In this document: positions 48,410 to 60,400 of the stretch, in pieces
Numbering within the stretch: position 1 is the first letter of the stretch
How the letters are laid out: the number at the start of each line of letters is the position of its first letter
From: Aggregicoccus sp. 17bor-14
GTDB taxonomy: Bacteria; Myxococcota; Myxococcia; Myxococcales; Myxococcaceae
Direction of reading: 5' to 3'
Assembly (NCBI RefSeq): GCF_009659535.1
Contig: NZ_VJZZ01000004.1
Location: 1 to 64,000, forward strand
Length of the DNA: 64,000 nucleotides
Translations under genes and position numbers: made by a program
Notes under the pieces: generated by a model
Database searches by the model: none
What the model saw: only the letters and a program-made list of their open reading frames with translations
Told to the model about the DNA's origin: nothing

Positions 48410-49381
48410 ATGAGACACCTCCTCCTCGGCGCGCTCGTCCTCGCTTCCCTCGGCTCCTTCGGCTGCGGCGGAGACTTCTCCAACGAGGACCTCGAGTTCC
48501 TCAACGCGCTGCCCGAGCGCAAGGTGCTCGCCGCCGCCCTGCCGGACGCGCCGCAGAACGCGGCGGCGCTGGATGGGAGCGTGAGCGCGCTCGCGCTGGG
48601 CGAGACCTCCAAGCTCTACGCGGACACGCGCCGCGTCTCGACCGAGTTCAACCGCGGCGTGGACGGGCTGCTCGCGCTGCTCGAGGGCATCCGCAGCGTG
48701 CCGCCCACCACGCGCGCTCCGGGCGCCCGCACCTGGGGTCCCTACCCCGACAAGCAGCACCCCGGCATGGACGTGCGCTTCCTCATGACGCGGCAGCTCG
48801 CGCGCTTCACCTACTCGCTGCAGTACCGGCGCACCGGCGAGGGCGAAGACGCGTGGTGGTCGCTCATCGAGGGCGAGTTCAACGCGTCCGCCGGGATTCG
48901 CAAGGGCGAGGGCAGCGTGAGCCTGCTCATCTCCGAGGCGCGCGCCCGCGGCTACGCGCAGGGGGACCTCTCCGGCCTGGACACGCTGAGCATCGGCTAC
49001 CAGACCCTCACCCAGCCGGTGCGCGTGGAGGAGATCTTCGACTTCGCGGCCGGCACCACCGGCCCCTCCGAGGTGCGCTACACCTACCGCGCCTTCACGG
49101 ACGGGCCCGGCGAGATGCACTTCGTCATCCGCGACACCCAGGCCACCCCGGGCACGGCGCTCGAGACCCTGGACATCACCAGCCGCTGGACGGCGTCGCA
49201 GGGGGGCGCGGGCTCGGTGCTGGTGCTCAGCGGCGACTACGCCGGAGCGCGCAGCGTGGAGTGCTGGAACGGCGCCGGCCAGACGGTGTTCGAGCGCGCC
49301 AACTGGGACCCCTTCGGCGGCTCCGGCGAGCTGCGCGCCTGCCCGGACCTCTCGGCCTTCGGCGCGCTGCCGGGAACCTGA
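48410..49381 (+). CDS. Lipoprotein B of the caspase module
   Basis: 323 residues. The signal peptide ends SFGC (Cys19), and the mature protein is beta-rich. It is paralogous to the lipoprotein at 44423 (shared WGPY, SRW, GGAG, LSG, ECW motifs in the same order). It starts 12 nt after the caspase gene, so it is probably cotranscribed. No family is recognised. The next gene, rpoZ, has its own promoter-like sequence. Confidence 0.85.
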   Translation: MRHLLLGALVLASLGSFGCGGDFSNEDLEFLNALPERKVLAAALPDAPQNAAALDGSVSALALGETSKLYADTRRVSTEFNRGVDGLLALLEGIRSVPPTTRAPGARTWGPYPDKQHPGMDVRFLMTRQLARFTYSLQYRRTGEGEDAWWSLIEGEFNASAGIRKGEGSVSLLISEARARGYAQGDLSGLDTLSIGYQTLTQPVRVEEIFDFAAGTTGPSEVRYTYRAFTDGPGEMHFVIRDTQATPGTALETLDITSRWTASQGGAGSVLVLSGDYAGARSVECWNGAGQTVFERANWDPFGGSGELRACPDLSAFGALPGT

Positions 49382-49422
49382 AAGAGACGCCGTTGGCTGC
49401 CTGGCTGCCCCTCGTTCCTTCC

Positions 49423-49451
49423 TTGACTGGCGGGGGGTAGGTCTTTAGGTT
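49423..49451 (+). promoter_or_regulatory. Probable rpoZ promoter
   Basis: TTGACT (49423-49428) and TAGGTT (49446-49451) are spaced 17 bp. The predicted start of transcription falls at or next to the rpoZ ATG, and no ribosome-binding site precedes it, so the transcript may be leaderless. Confidence 0.45.
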
Positions 49452-49459
49452 CCTGCCCC

Positions 49460-49708
49460 ATGGCTCGCGTAACCGTCGAAGACTGCCTCCCCCTCGTGGA
49501 CAACCGCTTCGCCCTCGTGCTGCTCGGCGCCAAGCGCGCCCGCCAGCTGATGGCCGGCGCCCGCCCGATCATCGAGATCTCGAAGAACAAGCCGCCGGTG
49601 CTCAGCCTGCGCGAGATCGCCACCGGCAAGGTGAAGTACGACCGCGACGTGCGCGAGGCCCTCTCGGGCAAGTTCGACGCCGCCGAGGACGCCCCGAAGG
49701 AGGGGTAG
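49460..49708 (+). CDS. rpoZ: RNA polymerase omega subunit
   Basis: 82 residues. Omega helps assemble and stabilise the beta-prime subunit. The typical opening [20 protein letters not shown] and the KRARQL...[16 protein letters not shown] core are present. Length is normal for a compact omega. The gene has its own promoter-like sequence immediately upstream. Confidence 0.92.
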   Translation: MARVTVEDCLPLVDNRFALVLLGAKRARQLMAGARPIIEISKNKPPVLSLREIATGKVKYDRDVREALSGKFDAAEDAPKEG

Positions 49709-49717
49709 TCCCCCGCT

Positions 49718-50362
49718 TCAGGTGCCGCAGGCGAAGTAGTCCAGCTTCGCCCCGGCACCGAGGCGGTAGGCGTAGCGCAGCTCTCGCAACAGCGATTCGA
49801 GCCGCCGCGCCGAGACGTGCCCCATCAGCCTGCGGCAGTACGCGCGGCTGACGCGGTTGGCCTCCTGGTAGCGCCAGCGCTCCTCGGGCGCGAGCTGCTC
49901 GCGGTAGCGCACCCGGTCGAAGAGCCGCCCCAGCAGCTCCTCCGCCCAGCGCTCCACCCCGTCGCCCCAGCGGTGCAGCAGGCACACCGCGAACTTGTCC
50001 ACCTCCGCCTGCGCCTCCAGCTCGAGCAGCGAGACGCGCCGCTCGTGGGCCGCGCTGCGCGCGAGGTAGAGGAAGTGGCTCACCCCTTCGGCGAGCTGGC
50101 AGTAGCCGTCCAGCTCGCGCTCGAGCAGCCGCTGCACGGGGCCGCCCTCATAGGCCTCGAGCCGCGCGAGCAGCCCGGGGGCGAAGCAGAGCGCGAGCTC
50201 GAGCCCGTCCTCCCCCTGCCCCACCAGCAGCTCCTCCTCGCTGCGCCCCGTGCCTCCGAGCGCGAGCGCGAGCGCGGGGTCCTGCACGAGGAAGGCCTCG
50301 GCGCGCGCCTCGCACTGGAAGCCGTAGATGGCCTCGAGGTGCTCCTGGAGCCGGTTCACCAT
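49718..50362 (-). CDS. Conserved-looking helical protein of unknown function
   Basis: 214 residues, largely helical and acidic, no signal peptide or membrane segment. Recognisable local features are EVDKFAVCLLHRWG in the middle and a C-terminal YRLGAGAKLDYFACGT. I know no family. It converges with rpoZ (9 bp between stops) and follows the gene at 50391 by 28 bp on the same strand, so the two are probably one operon with a shared function. Confidence 0.78.
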   Translation of the reverse strand: MVNRLQEHLEAIYGFQCEARAEAFLVQDPALALALGGTGRSEEELLVGQGEDGLELALCFAPGLLARLEAYEGGPVQRLLERELDGYCQLAEGVSHFLYLARSAAHERRVSLLELEAQAEVDKFAVCLLHRWGDGVERWAEELLGRLFDRVRYREQLAPEERWRYQEANRVSRAYCRRLMGHVSARRLESLLRELRYAYRLGAGAKLDYFACGT

Positions 50363-50390
50363 GCGAGATTTCCCATTCCGGGTCTGGCCC

Positions 50391-50984
50391 TCAGTTCGCG
50401 AGCCCCTTCGGCGGCACCAGCCCCGCCTCCACCAGCACCCGCTCGAGCCGCTCGTTGCCGGTGCGCACCCAGCTCTCGTAGACGTGCAGCGCGCCTGCGG
50501 GGCCGTTCTGCACGAGGCCTCTCGCCGAGATCTCCTCGAGCACCTCCACCAGCGCGCGGAACTTCGCGCACAGCTCGCGGTACACGAGCGCGAAGCCGGC
50601 CGCGGGCGCGAGGCTCGCCACCTGCCCGTACGCGGCCCCGCCCATCTGGATGTAGTAGTCCGGGCCCACGGGCCCGTCGCGCAGCGCGTCCGCGAAGAAG
50701 CCCGCCTTGTACAGGGACACGTCCCCGAGCCGGCGCAGCGTGCGGATGCGCGCCTCGCGCTCCTGCTGCAGCGCCCGGTGGTAGAGCAGCGCCAGCGGCT
50801 CGTGGTCGCGCCCCTCGCCCAGCTCCTGGTCGAAGAGGCGGTCGCTGCTCACGAAGTCCGACAGCAGGTTCACCAGGTAGAACTCGGTCCCGTCCGTGAT
50901 CTGCACCTGCCGCCGGCGGATGACGTCCTCCAGGAGCGACTTGAAGAACTCCTTCAGGGACGAGGCGGTCACCAGCTCACTCAT
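50391..50984 (-). CDS. Protein of unknown function upstream of gene 49718-50362
   Basis: 197 residues from the ATG at 50984 with GGGAGG upstream. The N-terminus (SSLKEFFKSLLEDVIRRR) and middle (SDRLFDQELGEG, then LALLYHRALQQERE) are helical. No signal peptide. No family recognised. First gene of a likely two-gene unit transcribed away from groES-groEL. Confidence 0.78.
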   Translation of the reverse strand: MSELVTASSLKEFFKSLLEDVIRRRQVQITDGTEFYLVNLLSDFVSSDRLFDQELGEGRDHEPLALLYHRALQQEREARIRTLRRLGDVSLYKAGFFADALRDGPVGPDYYIQMGGAAYGQVASLAPAAGFALVYRELCAKFRALVEVLEEISARGLVQNGPAGALHVYESWVRTGNERLERVLVEAGLVPPKGLAN

Positions 50985-51240
50985 CTCGGTCTGTCCTCCC
51001 TCCGGCCTGAGCGGGGCCTCCAGCTTCTGGCCCCTGTCAGAAGCGTAGCCACGAGGTCCGGGCCGTGCAAAAGCGACCCCCAGTCATTCCGGGCACTTGC
51101 GTTGGCACTCGCGGGAGCGGACTGCCAGCCGCACGGCGGCGGTTGGACTCCGGTGCAGGGAGGTAGGATTCGGTGCGACCTGCGAAAAATCCTCGTGAAG
51201 TCGGGAATTTAGCGCTGCAGGGAGGGCTCGCCGGGTCGCC
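50985..51240. other. Upstream half of the groES divergent intergenic region, no gene seen
   Basis: Part of a 408-bp gap between the divergent gene 50391-50984 and groES. I see no open frame with coding character and no RNA gene here. The gap must contain the promoter for the minus-strand gene pair, but I cannot pick it out. Confidence 0.4.
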
Positions 51241-51268
51241 TTGACAGCGATCTTCCCCTGGTTATTGT
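51241..51268 (+). promoter_or_regulatory. groESL promoter
   Basis: Perfect TTGACA -35 (51241-51246) and TATTGT -10 (51263-51268), spaced 16 bp. The predicted start of transcription (about 51275) places the CIRCE operator within the first bases of the mRNA. Confidence 0.75.
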
Positions 51269-51284
51269 GCCCTGCGCTTGGGAC

Positions 51285-51311
51285 TTAGCACTCGGGAGGT
51301 AGGAGTGCTAA
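51285..51311 (+). promoter_or_regulatory. CIRCE operator (HrcA binding site)
   Basis: TTAGCACTC - 9 nt - GAGTGCTAA, a perfect match to the CIRCE consensus. HrcA repressor binding here would make groES-groEL heat- and misfolding-inducible. hrcA itself is not in this window. Confidence 0.95.
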
Positions 51312-51392
51312 AGGCCCGGCTCACCCAGACGTTCCTGGACCCCTGCCCGGGCCTGCCTCTCTTCACCCGGGCTCATTCGAAGGAGACACCCC

Positions 51393-53364
<1,972 letters not shown>

Positions 53365-53395
53365 GTCGCACCCCTTTCCTGCCTCACGCATCTCA

Positions 53396-53436
53396 AGACG
53401 GCCTCCGGCTCCTCGAGCCGGGGGCCGTCTGTTTTT
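53396..53436 (+). terminator. Intrinsic terminator of groESL
   Basis: AGACGGCC-TCCGGCTC pairs with GAGCCGGG-GGCCGTCT, followed by GTTTTT. A textbook rho-independent terminator 32 nt after groEL. Confidence 0.92.
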
Positions 53437-53536
53437 CCGGCTCTGGGGCCCTCACGCGAGCGTGGCACGCCCGCGCCCGGACCCTTAGCTTTCACCCGAT
53501 CCCCCTCTTTTCATCCCCACTCCAGGAGGCAGCACC

Positions 53537-53794
53537 GTGAAGCCAGTGAAGATCTTCACCACCACCTACTGCGGCTTTTGCGTCCGCGCGAAGGACCTGC
53601 TCAAGCGCAAGGGCGTGGACTACCAGGAGGTGGACGTCACCGGTGACGACGCCGCGCGCACGAAGCTCGTGGAGATGAGCGGCGGCCAGCGCACGGTGCC
53701 CCAGATCTTCATCGGGGACACCCACGTGGGTGGCTACAGCGACCTCGCGCGCCTCGACTCCGAGGGCCGCCTGGACCCGATGCTCGGCGCCTGA
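53537..53794 (+). CDS. grxC: Glutaredoxin 3
   Basis: 85 residues from a GTG start preceded by AGGAGG at 7 nt. A small dithiol glutaredoxin that reduces disulfides with glutathione. The CGFC active site is at Cys12/Cys15 after KIFTTTY. TVPQIFIG (with the cis-proline) and HVGGYSDLARLD (glutathione binding) complete the family signature. Stand-alone gene. Confidence 0.95.
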   Translation: MKPVKIFTTTYCGFCVRAKDLLKRKGVDYQEVDVTGDDAARTKLVEMSGGQRTVPQIFIGDTHVGGYSDLARLDSEGRLDPMLGA

Positions 53795-53896
53795 GCGTCC
53801 GGGCGAGCACCCCCGCTCGCCCGCAGCCTGCGCTCCCGCGTGCCTACCTTGGAGGGCAAAGCATTTGCCCCCACCCACGCGAACGGAGCGCACGAC

Positions 53897-54331
53897 ATGG
53901 CGAGCGAGCAGAAGACCGGAGCCCGGGACGTCACCTACAACCTGGTGAGCAACCTGTACCACTCCCTCAAGGGGGCGGACGCCTGCGACCAGTACATCCG
54001 GGATGCGCAGGAGGCCGGTGACCGCGAGCTCGAGGAGTTCTTCCGCGACTGCCAGGAGCAGAACCGCGACCTCGCCGAGCGCGCGAAGAACCTGCTCGGC
54101 GCGAAGCTGGGCCAGATGGAGGGCGCGTCGGCCGGAGCTTCGGGCAGCAGCTCCAGCAGCGGCAAGAAGAGCCGCGCCAAGTCCACCCCGGTGCGCGAGA
54201 GCAAGAGCCAGACGAACGCCAGCGTGAAGAGCGGCGGGACGCTGGGGGACGCCGGCCACCGCAGCGACTCCGTGGAGGACGAGATGTCCAAGGAGTCCTT
54301 CCCCGCGAGTGACGCGCCAGCGAAGTACTGA
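53897..54331 (+). CDS. Small helical protein with ESFPASD tail motif
   Basis: 144 residues. The first 70 residues form helices (NLVSNLYHSLKGADACDQYI, EEFFRDCQEQNRDLAERAKN) that could be a ferritin-like or other four-helix unit. A Ser/Lys-rich linker follows. The C-terminal EMSKESFPASDAPAKY carries the ESFPASDPPA motif found in many small bacterial proteins of unknown function. No signal peptide. Convergent with the PilZ gene. Confidence 0.75.
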   Translation: MASEQKTGARDVTYNLVSNLYHSLKGADACDQYIRDAQEAGDRELEEFFRDCQEQNRDLAERAKNLLGAKLGQMEGASAGASGSSSSSGKKSRAKSTPVRESKSQTNASVKSGGTLGDAGHRSDSVEDEMSKESFPASDAPAKY

Positions 54332-54336
54332 GCGCC

Positions 54337-54663
54337 CTACCCCGCGCCCACGCTGGCCACGAAGTCCTGGATGCGCGCGAGGCTGTCCTGGCCCAGGCGC
54401 GTGAAGCGCAGCCCCATGCCCTGCCCCTCGAGCGAGGCGTGGTGGTAGCGCACCTCGCCCACGGCCTCCACCCGCCCCAGCCGCGGCAGCTCGACGGCGA
54501 GCGAGAGCTGCTGGCCCAGGGGCAGCTGCGCCCCGAGGAAGTAGAGCCCGCCCTGGCTCAGGGAGCGGCAGGTGCCGCGCACCGGGCCCCGGGGGCCCTC
54601 GAGCCGCGCGGGGCTCGCGAGCGTGACGCGCTGCGTGTGTCGACTGTTTGTCTTGCCCGCCAT
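54337..54663 (-). CDS. PilZ-domain protein
   Basis: 108 residues, a single PilZ domain. RHTQR (R8-x3-R12) is the c-di-GMP arginine pair. The second motif, usually [DN]xSxxG, reads SLSQGG, so the first residue is changed and binding may be weakened. Single-domain PilZ proteins act as cyclic di-GMP receptors; in myxobacteria these affect motility and exopolysaccharide. The partner is unknown. Confidence 0.85.
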   Translation of the reverse strand: MAGKTNSRHTQRVTLASPARLEGPRGPVRGTCRSLSQGGLYFLGAQLPLGQQLSLAVELPRLGRVEAVGEVRYHHASLEGQGMGLRFTRLGQDSLARIQDFVASVGAG

Positions 54664-54762
54664 GTGCTCTCACCCGTAAACAGGTACCCGCGTGTGCGCA
54701 AGCAGGCGCCCGACCCCTCCCTCGAGGGGCGGGCCCGACGCGGAGGGAGGGCTCCGAGGCCG

Positions 54763-56136
<1,374 letters not shown>

Positions 56137-56173
56137 TCGCCCGCTAGTGGCCTCTCAGGGCCAGGAGGGAACC

Positions 56174-57373
56174 ATGTTCCGTCGTCTCGCCGTCGCCGCA
56201 TTCGCACTGTCCGTCGCCGCTTGCGCGAGCAAGCAGAAGGCCCCCGAGGGGAACACCCAGGGCGCTCCCGTCTCGAAGGAGACCCGGGCCCGGCTCAACA
56301 ACCTCACCTACTTCGACCTGGCCACCTGCAACCCGCGCCCGCTGAAGGCGCCGGAGCCGGCGAACCAGCCGGGCATCATCGGGGCCGTGGTCGCCACCCG
56401 CCCGCAGGTGCTCGAGTGCCTCGTGGACCCGAAGAACCGCGGGCCCGCGGAGACCACCCGCGTGGTGGTGAACGCCACCGTGGACCAGACCCAGGCGAAG
56501 TTCGCCGTGTCCGGTGACAACATGACCCCGACCGGCACCGCCTGCGTGGAGAAGGTGCTCGCCGAGCGCATCCCGCTCAAGCCCCTGCCCGCCGGCGCCC
56601 AGCCGGTGACGGCCCAGGCCGAGATCGTCCACGGCGGCCGCGCTCCGGCCGTCACCATGGGCATCAACCCGGCCAGCGACATCGCGGGCACCATCCGCCT
56701 GAACCAGCCGCACTTCTGCGAGTGCTACGCGGACTACCAGGACAGCGTGCCGCCCGAGCTGAAGGTGGCGCTGGACCTGCCGGCGAAGGCGACGAAGCTC
56801 TCGCCCCCCGCCTTCGAGCCGGCGCCGGGCGCCGAGAAGCTCACCGCCTGCCTCACCCAGAAGCTGCAGGCGCTGGACTTCACCGCCACCGACGCGGAGA
56901 CGAAGCTGCCGGCCTACCCCTTCTTCGCCATCAACTCCAACGCCGGTGAGGCGGCGGCGGGCCTCGCCGAGGACCTGCGCTTCACCCACCTGGACGCGGT
57001 GCGCGGCCAGCGCGTGGCGGACGTGGCCATGGCGGTGGGCAGCCGCGTGAACGCGGTCACCACCTACGACGCGGCCGTGGTCGCCTACAAGGCGAACCCC
57101 AAGAAGGTGAACCCCCAGGAGCTGGTGGACAAGTGCGCCGCCCTGGTGAAGGCGGACGACACCTGGATCGCCTCGCTGACGAAGCAGGGCGAGCTCGCGG
57201 ACCGCACCCTCGCCTTCGTGCAGGAGAGCAAGGCGAAGGACCCGGCGTGGGGCGAGGTCGAGGCCCCGGCGCAGGCCCAGGTGGACACCGCCAAGAAGGA
57301 CCTCGCCGAGGCGCAGGCCGCGAAGGTGGCGGACCAGAAGGTGTGCCCGAAGGTGAGCTACAAGCAGAAGTAG
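56174..57373 (+). CDS. Lipoprotein of unknown function
   Basis: 399 residues from the ATG at 56174 with AGGAGGGA upstream. The signal peptide ends SVAAC (Cys17). The mature part contains two similar units with conserved cysteines: ATRPQVLECLVDPKNRGPAE with TACVEKVL, and LNQPHFCECYADYQD with TACLTQKL. These resemble the TonB-like AgmX/PglI C-terminal pattern in outline. A helical C-terminal third follows (AQVDTAKKDLAEAQAAK). It is located just after the FHA-AAA+ regulator on the same strand. Function unknown. Confidence 0.82.
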   Translation: MFRRLAVAAFALSVAACASKQKAPEGNTQGAPVSKETRARLNNLTYFDLATCNPRPLKAPEPANQPGIIGAVVATRPQVLECLVDPKNRGPAETTRVVVNATVDQTQAKFAVSGDNMTPTGTACVEKVLAERIPLKPLPAGAQPVTAQAEIVHGGRAPAVTMGINPASDIAGTIRLNQPHFCECYADYQDSVPPELKVALDLPAKATKLSPPAFEPAPGAEKLTACLTQKLQALDFTATDAETKLPAYPFFAINSNAGEAAAGLAEDLRFTHLDAVRGQRVADVAMAVGSRVNAVTTYDAAVVAYKANPKKVNPQELVDKCAALVKADDTWIASLTKQGELADRTLAFVQESKAKDPAWGEVEAPAQAQVDTAKKDLAEAQAAKVADQKVCPKVSYKQK

Positions 57374-57400
57374 CTTCGAGCGCGAGCTCCTGAAGCACGA

Positions 57401-57437
57401 AGGGCGCGGCACCCGACTCGGGGGCCGCGCCCTTTCT
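57401..57437. terminator. Bidirectional terminator between lipoprotein gene and smc
   Basis: AGGGCGCGGC pairs with GCCGCGCCCT, followed by TTTC on the plus strand. It sits between convergent genes and can serve both. Confidence 0.75.
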
Positions 57438-57456
57438 CGTTCCAGCGCCCGGGGGC

Positions 57457-60400
57457 CTAGGCGGCCGAGGCGTTGTCGTTGGCGGCCGCGGCCTCCTTCA
57501 GCTTCACGCTGACGAGCTTGGAGATGCCGGGCTCCTCCATGGTGACGCCGTAGAGCGTGTCGGCGACCTCCATGGTGCGCTTGTTGTGGGTGATGAGGAT
57601 GAACTGCGACTGCTTGCTCATCTCCTTCACCATGTCGTTGTAGCGGCCCACGTTGCCCTCATCGAGCGGCGCGTCCACCTCGTCCAGGAGGCAGAAGGGG
57701 GTGGGCTTGATGAGGAAGATGGCGAAGATGAGCGCCACGGCGGTGAGCGCCTTCTCGCCGCCGGAGAGCAAGTTCACGCTCTGCAGCTTCTTGCCGGGCG
57801 GCTGGCTGACGATCTCCACGCCCTGCTCCGCGCCGGGGCCCTCGTCGGTGAGGATGAGGCTCGCGCGGCCCCCGCCGAAGAGGCGCGGGAAGATGGCCTG
57901 GAACTTCTCGTTCACCACGTCGAAGGTCTGCTTGAAGCGCTCGCGGCTGGTGGCGTCGATCTTCACGATCGCCTCGCGCAGCTGCTCGATGGAGCCGGTG
58001 AGGTCCTTCTTCTGCTCGCTGAGGAAGCGGAAGCGCTTCTCCAGCTCCGCGTGCTCCTCGATCGCCGTGAGGTTGATCTCCCCCATGCGCTCGAGCTGCG
58101 CGCGCAGGTCCTTGAGCTCGCCTTCCGTCTCGGGGGCGAGCGGGGCGAGCAGGTGGAAGCGGTGCAGCTCCTGGCCCAGCTCCACCAGGTGGCGCTCGCG
58201 GATGCCCTCCACCAGGTGGGTGAGCTCCAGCTCGATCTCGCGCTCCTTGAGCGAGCTCGCGCTCAGCCCCTGGATGAGCGAGTCCACGCGGGTGCGCAGC
58301 TCGCGCAGCGCGTTCTCCTGCTCGCGCACCTCGCCGCTCGAGAGGGCGTGCGCACTGCGGCGCCCCTCCAGGCTCTCCTGCCCCGCGCGGTACTCCTCGC
58401 GGCGCCCGCTGCACGCGGCCTCGGTCTCCGCCATGCGGGCCTTGAGGTCCTCCACGCGGGAGGAGCCCTCGCCCACCGCGGCCTGCAGCCGCTGCACCCG
58501 GGCCCCCATCTCGGCCTTCTGCGAGAGCAGGCTCTCCAGCTCCTTGCGCGCCGCCTCGCCGCGCTCGCTGCCCGCGGCCACCTTCACCCGCAGCGCGGTG
58601 AGCTCGTTGGAGAGCGTGTCCGCGCGGTGGCGCAGGGTCTCCAGCTCCGCGGTCATCTGGCGCACCTTCTCCTCGCGCGCCTCGCGGTCCGCCTGGCCGT
58701 GGGCCACCTCGCCGCGGCTGCTCTCCTCCTCGTGCACCAGCGCCTGGTGCGCGTGGGCGAGCTGGCCCTCCTCGGTGTCCAGCTGGGCGAGCCGCTCGCG
58801 GATGCGCGCGAGGTCCTCGCCCGCCTTGTGCAGGTCCTTCTCCTGGCTCGCGAGGTTCAGCTCCTCGGCGTGCTGGTTCTTCGCGAGCCCCTTGAGCACC
58901 CCTTCCGCGTGGCCCATCTGCTTCTGCAGGGCGTAGTGGCGGGTGAGGATCTCGTTGTAGCGCTCCTCCACCCGCGCGACCTCGGCGGAGAGCTCCTGGA
59001 TCTCGCGCTTCTTCTGCAGCGCGCCCACCGCCGCGCCCTCGAGCGTGCCGCCGGTGAGGGTGCCGTCCGGGCGGAACACCTCGCCCTCCAGCGTGACCAG
59101 GGTGTAGCCCGCGCCCTCCCCGTCCCCGTCGCCCGCGTAGGCGCGCGCGGTCGCCAGGTCCTGCACGATGACCACGTTGCCCAGCAGCGCCTGCACCACC
59201 GGGCGCAGGGGCTCCTCACACGTCACCTCGCCGAAGGCGGCCGCGAGCACGCCGCGCCGCGAGAGGTCCGGCGCCGCGATGGGGCTCTCCGTGCGCGGCA
59301 CGGGCAGGAAGGAGCCGCGCCCCTCGGAGAGGTCGCGCAGGTACTCCACCAGCTCGAAGCCGCGCTCGCGGCTCTCCACCACCACGTGCTGCAGCCGCTC
59401 GCCGAGCGCCGCCTCCACCGCGCGCTCGTAGCGCGCGGACACGGAGATGACGTCCGCGACGAGGCCGAAGATGCCCTGCTCGCGCGCGGCGCTGCCCGCG
59501 CGCAGCATCACCGCGCGCACGCCGCGGTCGAAGCCGTCGTAGTTCTTCTGGATGTCCTGCAGGCTGCCCAGCCGGCTGCGCTTGTCGCTCAGCTCCTCGC
59601 GCAGGGAGATGACCTGGATCTCGTTCTCCGCGAAGGCCTCGCGGGTGCGCACCAGGGCCTCCTCCTCGTGCCCCTTGCGCTCGGCGAGCTCGTGGGCGAG
59701 CTGGCGGCTCTCCTCCACGCGCCGGGCCACGTCCGCGCGCGCGGCGTCCAGCTCGCGCTCCTGCTCGCGCAGGCCCTCCGCCTCGCCGCGGTTCTTCGCG
59801 CGCCGGGTCTCGAGGTCCGCGCGCTGGCGGGCGAGGTTCACCAGGTTGTTCTCGTGGTTGGCGAGCCGGGTGGCCACCCCCACCAGCGCCTGGCGCTCCT
59901 GCTCGAGGCGCAGGGCGATCTCGGTCTGCAGCTGGGTGGCGCGGCGCAGCTCCTCCTGCGCCACCTGCATCGCGACCTCGTCCTCCTTCCACGCCCCGGC
60001 GATGCCGCTCAGCTCGGCCTCGCGCGCGCCCAGCGTGCCCTCGACCTCGGCCTGGCGCGCGAGCAGCGCGTCCAGCTCGGCCTGACTCGCGGCCACGCGC
60101 GCGCCCGTCTCCTCCAGGTCCTTGCGCCAGTAGGAGAGGTCCTGGTCGTCGCGCTGCACGGCGCTCTCCAGGCCGTGCACCTGCTCGGCCAGGGCCTGCA
60201 GCGCGGCCGCCTCGGCCTCGATCTCCCCGCGGCGCTGGGCGATGGTCTGCTCCAGCTCGCGCACGCGCTCGAGGCTCTCCTTCTCCTCGCCGCCCAGGTT
60301 CTCGAGGCGCGCCTGCAGCACCTTCTTCTCCGCCTGCAGCTCGAGGTAGCGGTGGCTCGCCGAGTGCAGCTCGATCTCGCGCATCTGGCTCTTGAGCTTG

